This document shows, piece by piece, positions 61,961 through 64,000 of a DNA stretch of 64,000 nucleotides (its first letter is position 1; every line of letters begins with the position of its first letter). The DNA comes from Pseudomonadales bacterium (GTDB lineage: Bacteria; Pseudomonadota; Gammaproteobacteria; Pseudomonadales; Azotimanducaceae): the NCBI GenBank assembly GCA_030749725.1, contig JASMJM010000014.1:1-64000 (forward strand). The letters run 5' to 3'. The translations under genes were made by a program, and so were the position numbers. The notes under the pieces were generated by a model, which worked only from the letters and a program-made list of their open reading frames with translations, ran no database searches and had not been told where the DNA came from.

Positions 61961-64000
61961 ATGTATCTATGCCCTGGTCAATATGCGTCCAGAATCAGAT
62001 GGCCCTTCGGCCTCAGCTTGTTATTGTTTGCCTCATCACTGTCTCCTCTTGCCAGTGAATCCGCTCCTTCCAGGGTCACCATTGGACCGTTCAGCAGTCA
62101 GGAATCAATGGCACAGGTCCATCCAGTCCTGCAACGTAATCGCATCCCATTTGAAACAAGACTGACCTCGAAGCGCGAATCGCTTGGATTCATCGTTGTT
62201 ACCCCTGTTCAGCAAAATGCACAAGACGGTCAAGAATTGACCCGTGAATTGTCAGAGGCACGAGAATTGGTGGACGCAGAGAGCGCTGCGAGAGTCGACA
62301 CCGAATCCAAAGTAGAGCAATTAACATCAGAACTCGGGCAAGCAGAGGAGCGGCTGCAATTTGAAGCAGATACACGTGCAGCAATGGAAGCTGAGGCAAA
62401 AGTCAAAGCAGAAGAACGTGCAGCAGATCTCGAACGCACCGAACGGGCGGCGACAGTGGAAGCAAGTATCCGTCAGCAAATTGAAAAGAATACACGAGAT
62501 AGAATCCAAATCTTGTCAGCAAAGTTAGCAGAAGCCGAATCACAAATTCAGTCGGAGTCTGAGAAAAAAGCCCAGCCGGTACCCGAGGAGATTGAAACAC
62601 TCAAATCAGAACTGAGCCTGGCCGCTCAGAAACTGGAATCGCAAAGTGCTGTAAGAATTGAATTGGAAGCCTCGACCACCAGCAGATTGAAGAGCCTGTC
62701 TGAGGAGCTTGTACAGGCAGAAGAGCTGGCTGAAAAGGAAGTGGGCATAAGACATGAAGTGGAAGCCGAGCTCAAATCGCGCATAGCATCTCAATCCGCT
62801 GAGTTGGCTGAAGCCAAAGACAGACTCGAAACTGAAACTGAAGCGAGAATTCAGAGCGATGCTGAACTACAAGTACAAACCAGATCCTTGGCTGAAGAGT
62901 TGGCTCAGGAAAGGGAACGAGCGGATTCTGCAGCCGAAGCAAAAGACCGGATCGGAGAACAGGCAAAAGTACAGGTTGAGGAACTGGCTGGTCAGATCGA
63001 GTCCTTAAAACAGCAAGCACTTGAAGGGGCGTCCGACAATCATCAAAGAGAACAAGACGCCCAGGCAAGAATTGAGGCATTGACGACCCAACTTGCACAA
63101 GCAGAGACCAAGATTGCCGAAGAGAATCAGCAGTACGTGGAGCATGACGGCGAGGTCCATGCCGAGGTGGCACAAGCAAAAGAGCAGATTGCTTCTCTTG
63201 GTAACGAACTTGCGGAGATTAAGGAGGAACTGGCGAAGCAAGCTGATGCTCTTGTAAACGATCTGGCAAAGGCGATGCGCCAGGTTCAAATGCAAGAACG
63301 ATTGAGAGTGCAGGCAGAAGAGCTCGCTGAGGAGAAGACAAACGCACTGGCGAGCGCTTTGATTGATCTTGAGAAACACTCACAGGCAAATGACAGCGCA
63401 CAGCAACAGGTGAAAGAGCTGCGACGACAACTGGCAGAATCGAAACGTCTTGCCTCTCTCGCTTCAGATCAAACGGACCCGGACCCGGAACCTACAGAGC
63501 CAGGTTTCCAGCCATTGCTCAATGACGTTGCAGACGTACCGGCAGAACTCAGAGAGCCCATCCGGTCTAGCGAAACGACTGGCAATCCGGTAATGCGAAG
63601 TATGCTTGAACGTTTTGTGACTAATCTGAACCAACAGCTAATCACCATTGAGGCCGCACATGAACGACAGGACTATGCTGAAGTGGCAAGCTCATGTCGT
63701 TTGTTAAAGGGAGTAGTTCACTCGATGGGATTCAAGGATTTAGTCGATCCGGTGAACCAACTAGACAACTTGCTGCGTGATAAACAGTATGGTCATTTGT
63801 CTGCAAAGATCGATGAATTATCGCAGTATGCACTGCGGATCATGATGGATGATGACGCCAATATTGAGCCGAGCGCGGGCAGTGAACCCGTTGTCGGAGA
63901 AAAGGCAGAACAACCCGGCAGAGAACCCATCCTATTCAAGGTGCCGGCTGATAATCAGAGAAAAGAGGAACTGTCAGAGAATTTCATATTCAAGTTAGGC
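61961..64000 (+). CDS. Exported SPOR-like/coiled-coil/HPt-like protein (runs off right edge)
   Basis: An open frame of 680 codons from ATG 61961 reaches the window end with no stop. Domains in order: signal peptide (FGLSLLLFASSLSPLAS, to about residue 31); a SPOR-like segment (VTIGPFSSQESMAQVHPVLQ, then LGFIVVTPV) to about residue 85; a coiled coil of about 400 residues rich in Glu, Ala and Gln; a Pro/Asp-rich linker (DQTDPDPEPTEPG); and an HPt-like four-helix region (MRSMLERFVTNLNQQL, SSCRLLKGVVHSMGF) in which the phospho-accepting His position is Arg. The SPOR domain binds denuded septal glycan, so a cell-division link is possible. Minus-strand ORFs here are shadows. Confidence 0.65.
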   Translation, partial: MYLCPGQYASRIRWPFGLSLLLFASSLSPLASESAPSRVTIGPFSSQESMAQVHPVLQRNRIPFETRLTSKRESLGFIVVTPVQQNAQDGQELTRELSEARELVDAESAARVDTESKVEQLTSELGQAEERLQFEADTRAAMEAEAKVKAEERAADLERTERAATVEASIRQQIEKNTRDRIQILSAKLAEAESQIQSESEKKAQPVPEEIETLKSELSLAAQKLESQSAVRIELEASTTSRLKSLSEELVQAEELAEKEVGIRHEVEAELKSRIASQSAELAEAKDRLETETEARIQSDAELQVQTRSLAEELAQERERADSAAEAKDRIGEQAKVQVEELAGQIESLKQQALEGASDNHQREQDAQARIEALTTQLAQAETKIAEENQQYVEHDGEVHAEVAQAKEQIASLGNELAEIKEELAKQADALVNDLAKAMRQVQMQERLRVQAEELAEEKTNALASALIDLEKHSQANDSAQQQVKELRRQLAESKRLASLASDQTDPDPEPTEPGFQPLLNDVADVPAELREPIRSSETTGNPVMRSMLERFVTNLNQQLITIEAAHERQDYAEVASSCRLLKGVVHSMGFKDLVDPVNQLDNLLRDKQYGHLSAKIDELSQYALRIMMDDDANIEPSAGSEPVVGEKAEQPGREPILFKVPADNQRKEELSENFIFKLG

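Noticed and set aside
62199-63401. Series of short minus-strand ORFs near the right edge
   Set aside because: They are shadows of the coiled-coil gene on the plus strand, which is open to the edge and has a signal peptide and domain order.

Overview
The window is about 55% GC, densely coded, and has no rRNA, tRNA, CRISPR array or phage block. Gene content points to a free-living, probably marine or sediment gammaproteobacterium. The evidence is a ydbH-ynbE-ydbL envelope lipid-transport locus, a TonB-dependent receptor, many small-molecule oxidoreductases (LLM flavin family, SDR, aldo/keto reductase, nitroreductases, acyl-CoA dehydrogenase, MaoC pair), several SMP-30-type lactonases and three small toxin-antitoxin-like loci. 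No rRNA or ribosomal protein is present, so the placement is an inference from gene families.

Layout. 1-3.5 kb: the start of a nitroreductase-like gene running off the left edge, a metallo-beta-lactamase-fold hydrolase, a damaged DUF4956 membrane protein and a 3-hydroxyacyl-CoA-type SDR. 3.7-7.6 kb: a methyltransferase, a MITE, then ydbH (with an in-frame TGA), ynbE and ydbL. 7.6-13.0 kb: a six-gene minus-strand operon for a molybdenum hydroxylase whose iron-sulfur subunit has a Tat signal and whose partner is a b-type cytochrome. 13.1-18.5 kb: a MATE transporter with an in-frame TAG, a DsbA-like protein, a second MITE, AhpD-like and GST enzymes, a lactonase and a DUF1579 protein. 18.5-24.4 kb: an AAA/DUF4143 ATPase, a two-gene MaoC dehydratase with an MscS channel, an acyl-CoA dehydrogenase and an AbrB/PIN toxin-antitoxin pair. 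24.4-30 kb: a three-repeat secreted protein, a GST, a REP-like hairpin, vapBC, a ribbon-helix-helix gene with an unknown partner, a ruined HNH endonuclease gene, an exonuclease and a hydrolase. 31-39.3 kb: metY, DUF429, a DUF4097 beta-helix protein, a frameshifted phosphotransferase, a nucleophile-less hydrolase, a nitroreductase-ferredoxin-flavodoxin operon and a Tat-exported aldo/keto reductase. 39.5-47.7 kb: a propeller lipoprotein and the relic of its duplicate, an ankyrin/Sel1 lipoprotein, an SPFH protein, an ADP-ribosylglycohydrolase/TIM-barrel pair, a hydrolase and an MFS fragment. 47.7-61.8 kb: two LLM oxidoreductases, a serine hydrolase, an amidase, a lactonase-MATE pair, a third MITE, an iron-sulfur reductase with an apparent ATC start, an MFS transporter and a TonB receptor. 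61.9 kb to the end: a large open gene for an exported SPOR-like/coiled-coil/HPt-like protein.

Two themes stand out. First, a family of short (about 180-190 bp) terminal-inverted-repeat elements is scattered through the window, with partial copies; one copy supplies the stop codon of its neighbour. Second, many genes carry one lesion each: in-frame stops in ydbH and a MATE gene, single-base frameshifts in DUF4956, HNH and phosphotransferase genes, missing start codons in DUF429 and the iron-sulfur reductase, an internal deletion in a hydrolase, and several terminal fragments. Either the genome is decaying, or the consensus sequence contains errors; read-level data would decide. The system most worth following is the exported molybdenum hydroxylase-cytochrome operon at 7.6-13.0 kb.
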